In this document: piece by piece, positions 58,358 through 64,000 of the stretch
Position numbering within the stretch: the stretch's first letter is position 1
Layout: each line of letters opens with the position of its first letter
Assembly: GCF_001550135.1 (NCBI RefSeq)
Contig: NZ_LRUE01000014.1
Span: 367,149-431,148 of the forward strand
DNA length: 64,000 nucleotides
DNA from: Pseudoalteromonas shioyasakiensis
GTDB taxonomy: Bacteria > Pseudomonadota > Gammaproteobacteria > Enterobacterales > Alteromonadaceae
Reading direction: 5' to 3'
Program-made: the position numbers and the translations under genes
The notes under the pieces: model-generated
The model's database searches: none
Told to the model about the DNA's origin: nothing
The model's input: only the letters and a program-made list of their open reading frames with translations

Positions 58358-58681
58358 TTACCACTGGAATAAGGTTAATACTTTGCGGGTTAATCGAAAT
58401 GTATACCCTATTCCGATTATTCCTAGGGCTTCACTGAACCCCGTTGCACCTAGCAAGTAACCTACATCTGAGGAAATTCCCCCAGTAAACTGGCTGATGC
58501 CTGCTTGTATAAATTGTGGTGGTTCTATCATGGCAAATATGAACCTGAAGCCTTCAAGTAATTTTTCAAAGGTTTGTAGTGATAGCCAAAGTAAAGCGTT
58601 TAGTAAGAAATCTAATATCTCATAAACCCAGTCTACGAATGCTTGCCATTGCTCGGCAAACCAGTCAATTAAATCATTCAA
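58358..58681 (-). CDS. Minor coat protein pVI-like (DUF2523)
   Basis: 107 residues, hydrophobic: a helix at about 20-45, a second at about 45-60, and a third near 80-95 (GATGFSEALGIIGIGYTFRLTRKVLTL). Size, position between the adsorption protein and Zot, and the GATGFSEALGII stretch fit the DUF2523/pVI group, which caps the virion end with pIII. It overlaps the adsorption gene by eight bases. Confidence 0.85.
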   Translation of the reverse strand: MNDLIDWFAEQWQAFVDWVYEILDFLLNALLWLSLQTFEKLLEGFRFIFAMIEPPQFIQAGISQFTGGISSDVGYLLGATGFSEALGIIGIGYTFRLTRKVLTLFQW

Positions 58682-60704
58682 TTGCTATTCTCCATGCAAA
58701 AAAGCCAGCTACTAAAAGTAAAATCGCTCGTATAGCAGGTAAGATATTTTGTACTGCTGGTGAGCAAAACTGGTCTATATCAATACGAAAAGTTGCGCCC
58801 ATTACATCGACTGTTGTAGACCATGTTGGGCATGCACCACCAAAAGACGTTACAAAGAAATTGTCTATTGCAGTGAATATGGGTAGTGCTTTCATCTGGT
58901 CGGTATGTTCTTCCAAGACTGTTCCGAAATTCTGATTTTCCCAATCAAACTCGGCTATTTCAGTCCAAGTGTCAGGCTTTGTTTCATAGTCAATTTTTGG
59001 CTTGTCGCCGTCATATTTGCCTAAACTTTCTAGTGCTTTAGATTGCTTCTCAAGTTCGCCCGTTTGTTTCTTCATTTCGCTTAACTGGGTATCGAGTGCA
59101 GCAATAATTGCATCTTCATCAACACCGTTTATGGTTGATGTTGTGCCATCTTCACAAGTAACTTGTGCGTCACCATTAGCTAATTGTTGGGTAGTGCACG
59201 AATCGCCATTTTCTACTTGAGCCAGTGAATCAGCACAGGCAATTTGAACACCATCAGGGGTTGCTACAACACTACAGTTTTCACCATCTTCACCGTCTAC
59301 CCCATCAATACCATCTCGGCCATCTTTACCATCAATGCCGTTAATGCCATTGATACCATCGCGGCCGTCAGCGCCGCTTTGACCTGCAATACCCTGTACG
59401 CCCTGCTCACCTTTGTCGCCCTTTTCACCTTTTTCACCTTTTTCACCTTGTTCGCCTTGCTCTCCCTTTTCGCCTTGTATGCCTTGCTCTCCTTGTAGGC
59501 CATCGGCACCATCAGCACCGCGTGCACCAGCTGCGCCTTGTATTCCTTGAATCCCTTGTTCACCTTTATCACCCTTATCGCCTTTTTCGCCCTTTAATTG
59601 ACCACTAGAAACTAAGTTATTTAATTCTGTTTCAGTGATGAATGATGCTTCAATTGCAGTGATTCTTGTGTCGTGTTCACTAACTGTTTGCTCTAATCCG
59701 GTGACTTGATTCCAGTTAATTGAGATACCGCTCTCTGGACAGCTAACTTGATAAACTCCCCCAGATGACTGAGCTGAGCAAAATTTATCTTCACCATTAT
59801 TAGAATCATCAACTACGTGCTTACCTGTTGGGTCACACTCATTGCCTGTGAAAGTCCCAGAGCCAACTGACCAAGTTGTGGTAGTTTCACCAACTACAGT
59901 ATCCAACCAAGGGCCACCCGTTACTTCACATATTTTACCGTGACGAGATAAGCAATTAGGGTGTCCGCCGTCTGGGTAATCTTCATTGTTAACAGTGATT
60001 GAGTTAAAAGCAGCTTGCTCACCTACGCCGCCTTTGCAAGACTTATCAACTTGGTCGGGTTCTGCTGACATGTAGCAGTATTCAGGTTGTTCTGGTTGTA
60101 TTTCCCAAATCTGTAAATTCGGATTAAAACCAATTCTTAATAGATGCGTATGATTTGGATAATCATCAGGCGGGCATGAGTTCTCAGGAATAGAACCTAC
60201 TTGAGTACCATAAAATTTTTGATTACTTACTGTGTACTCACAGTCACCGTTCCACTTTTCTTGACCAAAGTTTTGATGAAGTTTGTTAGGTTCTGCTGCA
60301 TCCCATTCAAATTGAGGTGGTGAACATACGTCCGTTCTTGCTGCGAAATATTCTTGTGCCTTTGTTAGCCAATAACCTTGGCAGGCTTGATATACATTAT
60401 CAGCAGGTTTAGGTGTTAAATCATTTGAGTCACATACGTATTGGTACTTGATTTCTTGTTTAGGTGTAACACCATCACCAACATAGTACTGGTCGGCCAA
60501 GTCTTGAGGTTCATCTGCTGCAATGGCCAGTGTTGCAAACAGGCTAAACATCATTAAACAGAGCCACAGTTTAATGAGTGAAAAAGTTAGCTTAATTGGG
60601 TGTCTTACTGCGTACTTAAAACCTCGAAAACACCATGATAAAAATTTACTCGCTTTCGAAACCACGAATGACCGCAACGGCGCAAGCAATGCCAAGTGAT
60701 GCAT
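58674..60704 (-). CDS. Adsorption (pIII-like) protein with collagen-like linker
   Basis: Up to 676 residues. A signal peptide is buried after a basic leader ([26 protein letters not shown], cleavage near AIA/AD). A Cys-rich N-terminal domain (about 65-350) is followed by an uninterrupted run of 35 Gly-x-y triplets (residues 372-476), then a Cys-containing region, a coiled coil (about 540-565) and a C-terminal membrane anchor ([23 protein letters not shown]). It matches the receptor-binding/linker/anchor plan of pIII. The start is uncertain: the ATG at 60704 overlaps a small hidden gene, and GTG or later ATG starts nearer the signal are possible. Confidence 0.85.
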   Translation of the reverse strand: MHHLALLAPLRSFVVSKASKFLSWCFRGFKYAVRHPIKLTFSLIKLWLCLMMFSLFATLAIAADEPQDLADQYYVGDGVTPKQEIKYQYVCDSNDLTPKPADNVYQACQGYWLTKAQEYFAARTDVCSPPQFEWDAAEPNKLHQNFGQEKWNGDCEYTVSNQKFYGTQVGSIPENSCPPDDYPNHTHLLRIGFNPNLQIWEIQPEQPEYCYMSAEPDQVDKSCKGGVGEQAAFNSITVNNEDYPDGGHPNCLSRHGKICEVTGGPWLDTVVGETTTTWSVGSGTFTGNECDPTGKHVVDDSNNGEDKFCSAQSSGGVYQVSCPESGISINWNQVTGLEQTVSEHDTRITAIEASFITETELNNLVSSGQLKGEKGDKGDKGEQGIQGIQGAAGARGADGADGLQGEQGIQGEKGEQGEQGEKGEKGEKGDKGEQGVQGIAGQSGADGRDGINGINGIDGKDGRDGIDGVDGEDGENCSVVATPDGVQIACADSLAQVENGDSCTTQQLANGDAQVTCEDGTTSTINGVDEDAIIAALDTQLSEMKKQTGELEKQSKALESLGKYDGDKPKIDYETKPDTWTEIAEFDWENQNFGTVLEEHTDQMKALPIFTAIDNFFVTSFGGACPTWSTTVDVMGATFRIDIDQFCSPAVQNILPAIRAILLLVAGFFAWRIAIE

Positions 60705-60723
60705 AGTAGAGTCCCCAAATCAT
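60646..60723 (-). CDS. Hidden 25-residue membrane peptide (pVII/pIX candidate)
   Basis: [25 protein letters not shown], shown here as two parts: [16 protein letters not shown] and AVIRGFESE. One hydrophobic helix with a charged C-terminus. ATG at 60723 with GGAG about eight bases upstream, just after the coat-gene terminator. It overlaps the beginning of the adsorption ORF in another frame. Size resembles the 32-33-residue pVII and pIX of Ff phages. Function is inference. Confidence 0.5.
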   Translation of the reverse strand: MIWGLYYASLGIACAVAVIRGFESE

Positions 60724-60737
60724 GATAATTACTCCAT

Positions 60738-60772
60738 TAAAAAAGCCACGCACCTGCAAAGAAACGTGGCTT
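60738..60772 (-). terminator. Terminator after the major coat gene
   Basis: AAGCCACG / CGTGGCTT stem with a T-run in minus-strand sense. It lies between coat and adsorption genes, the place where M13 has its gene VIII terminator. Confidence 0.85.
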
Positions 60773-60805
60773 GATGTGCGATTTTTGAAACAGGTTAAAC
60801 GATGA

Positions 60806-60940
60806 TTAACGGAACCAACCGATAACCTTGTTATAACCCCACTTAGCTACACCGGGTAAAATCTTGATAGCTGCGATTGCTGTGATTGCTGCCACGATAG
60901 CTGTTGCGTCAATTGCGCCTGTAACACCTGTAAAATCCAT
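60806..60940 (-). CDS. Major coat protein, leaderless (Pf3-like)
   Basis: 44 residues: a short acidic/polar N-terminus (MDFTGVTGAIDATA), a hydrophobic helix (IVAAITAIAAIKILPGVA) and a basic C-terminus (KWGYNKVIGWFR). There is no cleavable signal peptide. This matches the size and plan of the Pf3 coat, which is inserted without a leader. AAGGAAA lies six bases before the ATG. It is too short for typical gene callers. Its terminator follows directly. Confidence 0.88.
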   Translation of the reverse strand: MDFTGVTGAIDATAIVAAITAIAAIKILPGVAKWGYNKVIGWFR

Positions 60941-60973
60941 AATGATTTCCTTTTAGCTTGAAAAGATTAATTT

Positions 60974-61240
60974 TTAAGTATTGTCGTTTTCTGGTCGAAA
61001 CCAGTTGATTACTGTTCCATAGCCCCAAGCGGTCATGTAACAGATGATGACTAGTGAAAAGCCAGCAACGAATAATGCGGTTGCCTCTTCACTAGAAATT
61101 TCGTTAGGGTCAAACAACGAAGAACCTAACAAAAATTGTTGGTACTCGGTCGGCTCAAGCATGACAAAGCCAGTGCAGTCTTGGATTGATTGCGCGGTTG
61201 GTTTTAGTTCGCCGTACTCAAGCTGGACACAAGTAGCCAT
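60974..61240 (-). CDS. 88-residue prophage membrane protein with coat-like C-terminus
   Basis: An N-terminal soluble part (two Cys, SIQDCTGFVMLEPTEYQQFLLGSSLFD) is followed by one transmembrane helix (ATALFVAGFSLVIICYMTA) and the tail WGYGTVINWFRPENDNT. The tail repeats the coat's WGYNKVIGWFR at 8 of 11 positions. It lies where pVII and pIX are found in Ff phages (between pV and pVIII). Probably a minor virion protein. Confidence 0.75.
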   Translation of the reverse strand: MATCVQLEYGELKPTAQSIQDCTGFVMLEPTEYQQFLLGSSLFDPNEISSEEATALFVAGFSLVIICYMTAWGYGTVINWFRPENDNT

Positions 61241-61242
61241 GA

Positions 61243-61542
61243 TTAACTTGCCTTTTTATCTAGTACATTAGATGCAGGAATTAGTTGTAAGCCAAAACGA
61301 TCTAACTCAAGTTGTCCGTATTGGTTAACCTTGAAACTAGATGGTGCTAATTCATATTCACCGACTTGATATGCATCATTGTGGTCATCATGTGTGATTT
61401 TAAATTCCACAGGAAAAACACCACCCATATGTGCATAAGCTTTCTGTTCATAAACAGTACGAGCTGGTTTATCACCTTTAGCTGGGAAAGTTCTTGGCGT
61501 TGGAATGTGTGCGCCGTTTGTATCGATAATTTGGATTCTCAT
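61243..61542 (-). CDS. Single-stranded DNA-binding protein (pV-like)
   Basis: 99 residues. KPARTVYEQKAYAHMGGVFPVEFKIT and VGEYELAPSSFKVNQYGQLELDRFGLQLIPA match the M13 pV layout (EQ.CYV ... YPV.VKIT and SSFKVGQFGSL.IDRLRLVPA). It coats the viral strand before packaging and switches replication to single-strand synthesis. The ATG overlaps the stop of the gene upstream (61539-61542). Confidence 0.88.
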   Translation of the reverse strand: MRIQIIDTNGAHIPTPRTFPAKGDKPARTVYEQKAYAHMGGVFPVEFKITHDDHNDAYQVGEYELAPSSFKVNQYGQLELDRFGLQLIPASNVLDKKAS

Positions 61543-61751
61543 TTGTCTGATTCCTTGTTGTAGTCATCAATCGCGGCACGTTGGCCGTCAGTAAATTGAT
61601 TTGTGCGTAGTTGAAGTTTTGCGTATTCAATGAATCTATCGAATGAATAAGCGACGATAGCAATAGAAAAACATGCTATTGATTCTAGGGTGTAGCTACA
61701 TGCCAAAAGCACGTAACCAAAGAATATTGATGTAATAATTAATGGGTTCAT
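61539..61751 (-). CDS. Small prophage membrane protein (hypothetical)
   Basis: 70 residues. Two hydrophobic segments (MNPLIITSIFFGYVLLACSY and ESIACFSIAIVAYSF) are followed by a charged helical tail (RFIEYAKLQLRTNQ). Both ends overlap neighbouring genes by four bases (ATGA), showing tight coupling between rep and pV. No family recognised. Confidence 0.65.
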   Translation of the reverse strand: MNPLIITSIFFGYVLLACSYTLESIACFSIAIVAYSFDRFIEYAKLQLRTNQFTDGQRAAIDDYNKESDK

Positions 61752-62155
61752 GACACCAACCTTAGAAAACCTTGGTTCTCTTTAAGTAAAACTTGATTTG
61801 ATAAACGGTCAGGTTCTTGCCATCCAGTCGGGTGCTGTTTTGAAAAATCAACGTTAACCATACGAATAAGCGGAACAACATTTGACGCTGTTGCTTGTAG
61901 ATTTTGTAAGTAGGCTTTTGGTACTACATTGGTGATCAACTTAATATTGTCATTGAAGGTTGAACTTGGAGTAGTTGCTTTTACTTCTTCCCAACCTTCA
62001 TGTTTAAGTAAACGGAAAAAGCGGAAAAGGCGGTTAGCCTTAGCGTATGAAACTTTTTCCATGACAATATCAGTGACCTTATCACGTGAGTATGTAACTT
62101 TTTTATAATGCTCTTTTAGTTGAGCCTGAACTTCATCATCTGAGTATGTACGCAT
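61748..62155 (-). CDS. pX-like internal product of the replication gene
   Basis: An in-frame ATG at 62155 (MRTYSDDEV) lies at the same place as the M13 gene X start (FEGDS-MNIYDDSAV versus FEGAT-MRTYSDDEV). It is preceded by GAGGG with seven or eight bases spacing, also as in M13. It would make a 135-residue C-terminal protein. In M13, pX restrains pII and protects single strands. Confidence 0.68.
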   Translation of the reverse strand: MRTYSDDEVQAQLKEHYKKVTYSRDKVTDIVMEKVSYAKANRLFRFFRLLKHEGWEEVKATTPSSTFNDNIKLITNVVPKAYLQNLQATASNVVPLIRMVNVDFSKQHPTGWQEPDRLSNQVLLKENQGFLRLVS

Positions 62156-63058
62156 GGTTGCACCCTCGAACGTTTTGAATATGTCAGACCAAGATTGCTC
62201 CCATAACTTTTGTATTAAACACCCATCAAAATTGCTGCTGTATTCTTCGAATAGCCAAAGATTAGTAGGTATGCCTAAACGGTTTAACATGCGAGGCATT
62301 ACACTAGCTTCGAAACGAAGTGCATTTTTAGCAAACTGTTGTACTTCTGGTGCTGTCATTGAATCAAGCTGACGTTTGAAAATTTGGTCTTTAGTTTTGT
62401 CGAATTTTGCTTGTGCTTTATTGGTTTGATCTTGTAGCTCAAACTGTTTTAAGTACGCTTTTAAACGTTTATGTCGTGACCCCTTACCGAAATAAGCGGT
62501 CGTATCAAATGCAGATTTAGCGCCCCTCGTTTGACCATTAGATATGTTGCGTAATGCGTGAATTACGTTCCGACTATCTGACTCGGTCGACAAGTGAGCG
62601 CTAAATGTGCAATCGATTTGTGCTAGTTCTGCGTTGTGGTACTCAAGAATTTCACCCATTTTAGGGAGTGCATATTCAAATGTGGTAATAAGTGCATCAA
62701 TACATAGCATCACATCACATGTGCCAAATACGTTATGACCTTGAAGTAATTTTGCAGGACTAGCTTTTAGTTCTATGTGTGGATAGTAGTTGCTGCCCCC
62801 TGCTCTCACTTTGAAAGCAAGGTTAGCCCAAGAGCTTGGGAGTGATTCGTAAGGGTGACGCAAAGCAGACACTTCGGCCAAGCAGATATTTTCACTATCT
62901 AATCGATAATCGTTAGGTGTAAAAATCACGTCACCCGCTTCCATCTTACAACCTCTTTTTTGACACTCTCGCAAATCAATTAAACCACTTGCTCCATCTG
63001 GAGAAGCAGCTACAACTGATTCGTGAAAAGGTATCTTAATCCTTAAGAGGTCTATCAT
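61748..63058 (-). CDS. Replication initiation protein (M13 pII/pX family)
   Basis: 436 residues. It closely follows M13 pII: MIDLLRIKIPFHES at the start (M13 MIDMLVLRLPFIDS), HPYESLP, LAFKVRAGGSNYYPHIELKA, SPAKLLQGHNVFGT, LRNISNGQTRGAKS, SRHKRLKAYLKQFELQ and NNVVPLVRF-like VVPLIRMVNVDFSKQ near the end. It nicks the plus-strand origin and religates the strand. The ATG at 63058 is chosen over the longer frame (to 63205) because of this alignment and because the promoter lies in between. An internal start gives pX. Confidence 0.92.
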   Translation of the reverse strand: MIDLLRIKIPFHESVVAASPDGASGLIDLRECQKRGCKMEAGDVIFTPNDYRLDSENICLAEVSALRHPYESLPSSWANLAFKVRAGGSNYYPHIELKASPAKLLQGHNVFGTCDVMLCIDALITTFEYALPKMGEILEYHNAELAQIDCTFSAHLSTESDSRNVIHALRNISNGQTRGAKSAFDTTAYFGKGSRHKRLKAYLKQFELQDQTNKAQAKFDKTKDQIFKRQLDSMTAPEVQQFAKNALRFEASVMPRMLNRLGIPTNLWLFEEYSSNFDGCLIQKLWEQSWSDIFKTFEGATMRTYSDDEVQAQLKEHYKKVTYSRDKVTDIVMEKVSYAKANRLFRFFRLLKHEGWEEVKATTPSSTFNDNIKLITNVVPKAYLQNLQATASNVVPLIRMVNVDFSKQHPTGWQEPDRLSNQVLLKENQGFLRLVS

Positions 63059-63089
63059 CGGAAAAACTGTCAAGTTAAATAATATTGCC

Positions 63090-63118
63090 AATATAGGATA
63101 AAATAATTTTACTTTCAA
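63090..63118 (-). promoter_or_regulatory. Promoter of the prophage replication gene
   Basis: -35 TTGAAA (63113-63118) and -10 TATATT (63090-63095) on the minus strand, 17-bp spacer. The predicted transcript start lies between this promoter and the ATG at 63058. Confidence 0.7.
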
Positions 63119-63132
63119 GATACTGGATAAAA
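63092..63132. promoter_or_regulatory. Repeated boxes likely bound by the prophage repressor
   Basis: Two copies of TA-N-NGGATAAAA: TATAGGATAAAA at 63092-63103 (in the rep promoter spacer) and TACTGGATAAAA at 63121-63132 (just upstream of its -35, near the repressor TATAAT at 63143-63148). The placement suits repression of rep and autoregulation. Confidence 0.5.
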
Positions 63133-63180
63133 AAACACTACTTATAATGACTATTAATTTAACCCTAAAGAAGCAAAGTG

Positions 63181-63519
63181 ATGTTTGAAGAAAAAATAAA
63201 GTCATTGAGATTGGCTAGAAATCTTACCCAAGAAGATGTTGCAAAAGCGATAGGGACTACTAAAACAACATATATAAAATATGAAAAAGGAACTCAGTCG
63301 CCACAACTAAGCACAATAGAAAAGCTGGCCAAATTTTACGGTATGAGCCCACAAGAAATAATAAGTGATCAGGAAACTGATATAGATGAAAGATTAATAA
63401 GTAAAATAGGTCTTATTAAACAGCTGGGAGAAAAGGAAAAAGAATCGATAATAATGATGATTGAAAGCGTAGCATTCAAATATCAAACAAAATTACTATC
63501 GAGGCAATTTGAAAAATAA
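63181..63519 (+). CDS. XRE-family repressor of the prophage
   Basis: 112 residues. The N-terminal HTH_3 domain reads KIKSLRLARNLTQEDVAKAIGTTKTTYIKYEKGTQSPQLSTIEKLAKFYGM. A short helical C-terminal part follows (ISKIGLIKQLGEKEKESIIMMIESVA). No cleavage domain is present. It is divergent from rep and probably holds the phage in lysogeny. The ATG at 63181 is taken; a GTG one codon earlier is also in frame. Confidence 0.9.
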   Translation: MFEEKIKSLRLARNLTQEDVAKAIGTTKTTYIKYEKGTQSPQLSTIEKLAKFYGMSPQEIISDQETDIDERLISKIGLIKQLGEKEKESIIMMIESVAFKYQTKLLSRQFEK

Positions 63520-63521
63520 AT

Positions 63522-63563
63522 CCGAATTTCGGCCAAGAGTCCACTATTAAAGTATGTGGACTC
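63522..63563 (-). other. f1/M13-type plus-strand origin of the prophage
   Basis: The inverted repeat GAGTCCAC/GTGGACTC (63537-63544, 63556-63563) surrounds the minus-strand sequence CTTTAATAGTGGACTCTTG, the same as the M13 pII nick region over these 19 bases. A second hairpin, CCGAA/TTCGG (63522-63532), sits beside it, like the second hairpin in f1. Confidence 0.85.
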
Positions 63564-64000
63564 TCCCACCTACCGTACCTATTCTGGTACATCGGTTTTT
63601 ACTGAAACATGGGTTAGGTTTATCAGGGGCGCATGGCTGCGCGGGGTTTTTCTTCCAAAAATAGATGGTTTGCGCTTCGCTTGGTTACGGCCAATAACCT
63701 ACAGCTTTTCAAATTACTTATGAGTGTGGCCTACGTTCTTACGAACAAGTCCCCAGTGGTACGTAATATCGGAGTTGATTATTACGTAACGAGTTAAATA
63801 TTACGTAATAAATTACGTACCTTTTGAGTTGGTACGTAAAAAATAACATACCCATAATTGGCATTATGTTACGGGTTGCTTGCTCTGGGGAGCTTGCAAT
63901 CGTTGTGCGCTTCGCTATTTTGCACAACGAATACCACAAGCGCCCCGCCAATAAACCATTTTGGCGCGGCACTTTCTCAACATAACACGTTTCAAATTAT
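63564..64000. other. Non-coding end of the prophage with many hairpins
   Basis: No supported gene. Features: GCGCA/TGCGC hairpin at about 63628-63641, followed by GGGGTTTTT; five TACGTA boxes at 63760-63838; a dif-like inverted site at 63847-63874; a CGTTGTGC/GCACAACG hairpin with outer CTTG/CAAG (about 63893-63942); a GCCAA/TTGGC hairpin at about 63947-63966. These probably form the replication and integration signals. Confidence 0.6.

Larger units (their letters stand above)
57084..64000 (-). mobile_element. Filamentous (inovirus) prophage, right end outside or at the window edge
   Basis: It begins at a dif-like site (57084-57111). The genes in viral order on the minus strand are rep (pII/pX), 70-aa membrane protein, pV, 88-aa coat-like protein, major coat, pIII, pVI and Zot (pI). 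An XRE repressor is divergent. An f1-type origin and several hairpins fill the region after the repressor. About 6.9 kb is visible, in the size range of known inoviruses. No integrase or secretin gene is present, so host XerCD and a host secretin are probably used, as in CTXphi-like phages. Confidence 0.92.

Noticed and set aside
59244..59498. Long plus-strand frame opposite the collagen repeats
   Set aside because: It is the shadow of the repetitive Gly-x-y codons on the other strand, with Thr/Phe/Leu runs and no start signal.
63059..63205. N-terminal extension of the replication protein (49 extra codons)
   Set aside because: It crosses the promoter and operator region, overlaps the repressor start, and the M13 alignment begins at the ATG at 63058.
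63739..63972. 77-codon minus-strand frame in the prophage non-coding end
   Set aside because: It runs across the TACGTA boxes, the inverted dif-like site and hairpins, and has no domain-like composition or good ribosome-binding site. Probably not a gene.
1..64000. CRISPR arrays, tRNA or rRNA genes, insertion sequences
   Set aside because: Looked for on both strands; no regular direct repeats with spacers, no tRNA or rRNA motifs and no transposase were recognised.

Overview
The window looks like the chromosome of a marine gammaproteobacterium of the Alteromonadales, most likely Pseudoalteromonas. Base composition is AT-rich, the housekeeping proteins read as close relatives of Shewanella/Escherichia versions, and the content (rhombosortase, GGDEF, an S9 peptidase lipoprotein, an outer-membrane porin) fits. 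The genus is inferred from these traits; no database was searched.

Layout: 1-28.2 kb is core genome. It holds an M28 peptidase lipoprotein (cut by the window edge), an ABC export pair, a large hybrid histidine kinase, an LpxH-like phosphoesterase, proS, trmO, an outer-membrane beta-barrel, a thioesterase, ETF-quinone oxidoreductase divergent from etfBA, asnS, bioA divergent from bioBFCD, htpX, small enzymes, and a globin gene overlapping a diguanylate cyclase gene. 28.2-31.2 kb is an AT-rich pocket of unrecognised small genes, including a frameshifted HEAT-like gene. 31.3-41.9 kb returns to core genes: a porin, a TetR regulator with a long perfect operator palindrome, ybiT, purEK, a YeiH exporter, an EEP-fold protein and an S9 peptidase. 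41.9-44.0 kb is a decayed Rhs locus: a core fragment, a small membrane protein, the Rhs core terminus with a frameshifted toxin tip, and a putative immunity gene overlapping the toxin stop. 44.1-56.3 kb is core again: rhombosortase, ggt, malic enzyme, SIMPL and DUF2254 proteins, MAPEG, a solute-binding protein, a sulfotransferase, miaE, a phosphatase and a second ABC-F protein.

From about 57.1 kb to the window end lies a filamentous (inovirus) prophage whose coding strand is the minus strand. Gene order in the viral sense: replication initiator (M13 pII-like, with an internal pX start), 70-aa membrane protein, pV-like ssDNA-binding protein, 88-aa coat-like protein, 44-aa leaderless major coat protein, terminator, hidden 25-aa membrane peptide, collagen-repeat adsorption protein (pIII), pVI, Zot (pI). 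No secretin gene is present, so a host secretin is probably used. A divergent XRE repressor, a well-formed rep promoter with repeated boxes, an f1-type plus-strand origin and a dif-like attachment site complete it. The host-side arm of the left att site matches E. coli dif exactly, so the locus is probably the chromosome terminus. The right junction lies beyond, or at the very end of, the window.

The most interesting items are the prophage (Ff-type replication with a Pf3-type leaderless coat, a possible second coat protein and a 35-triplet collagen linker), the Rhs toxin/immunity remnant, the overlapping globin-diguanylate cyclase pair and the apparent ATC start codon of ybiT.
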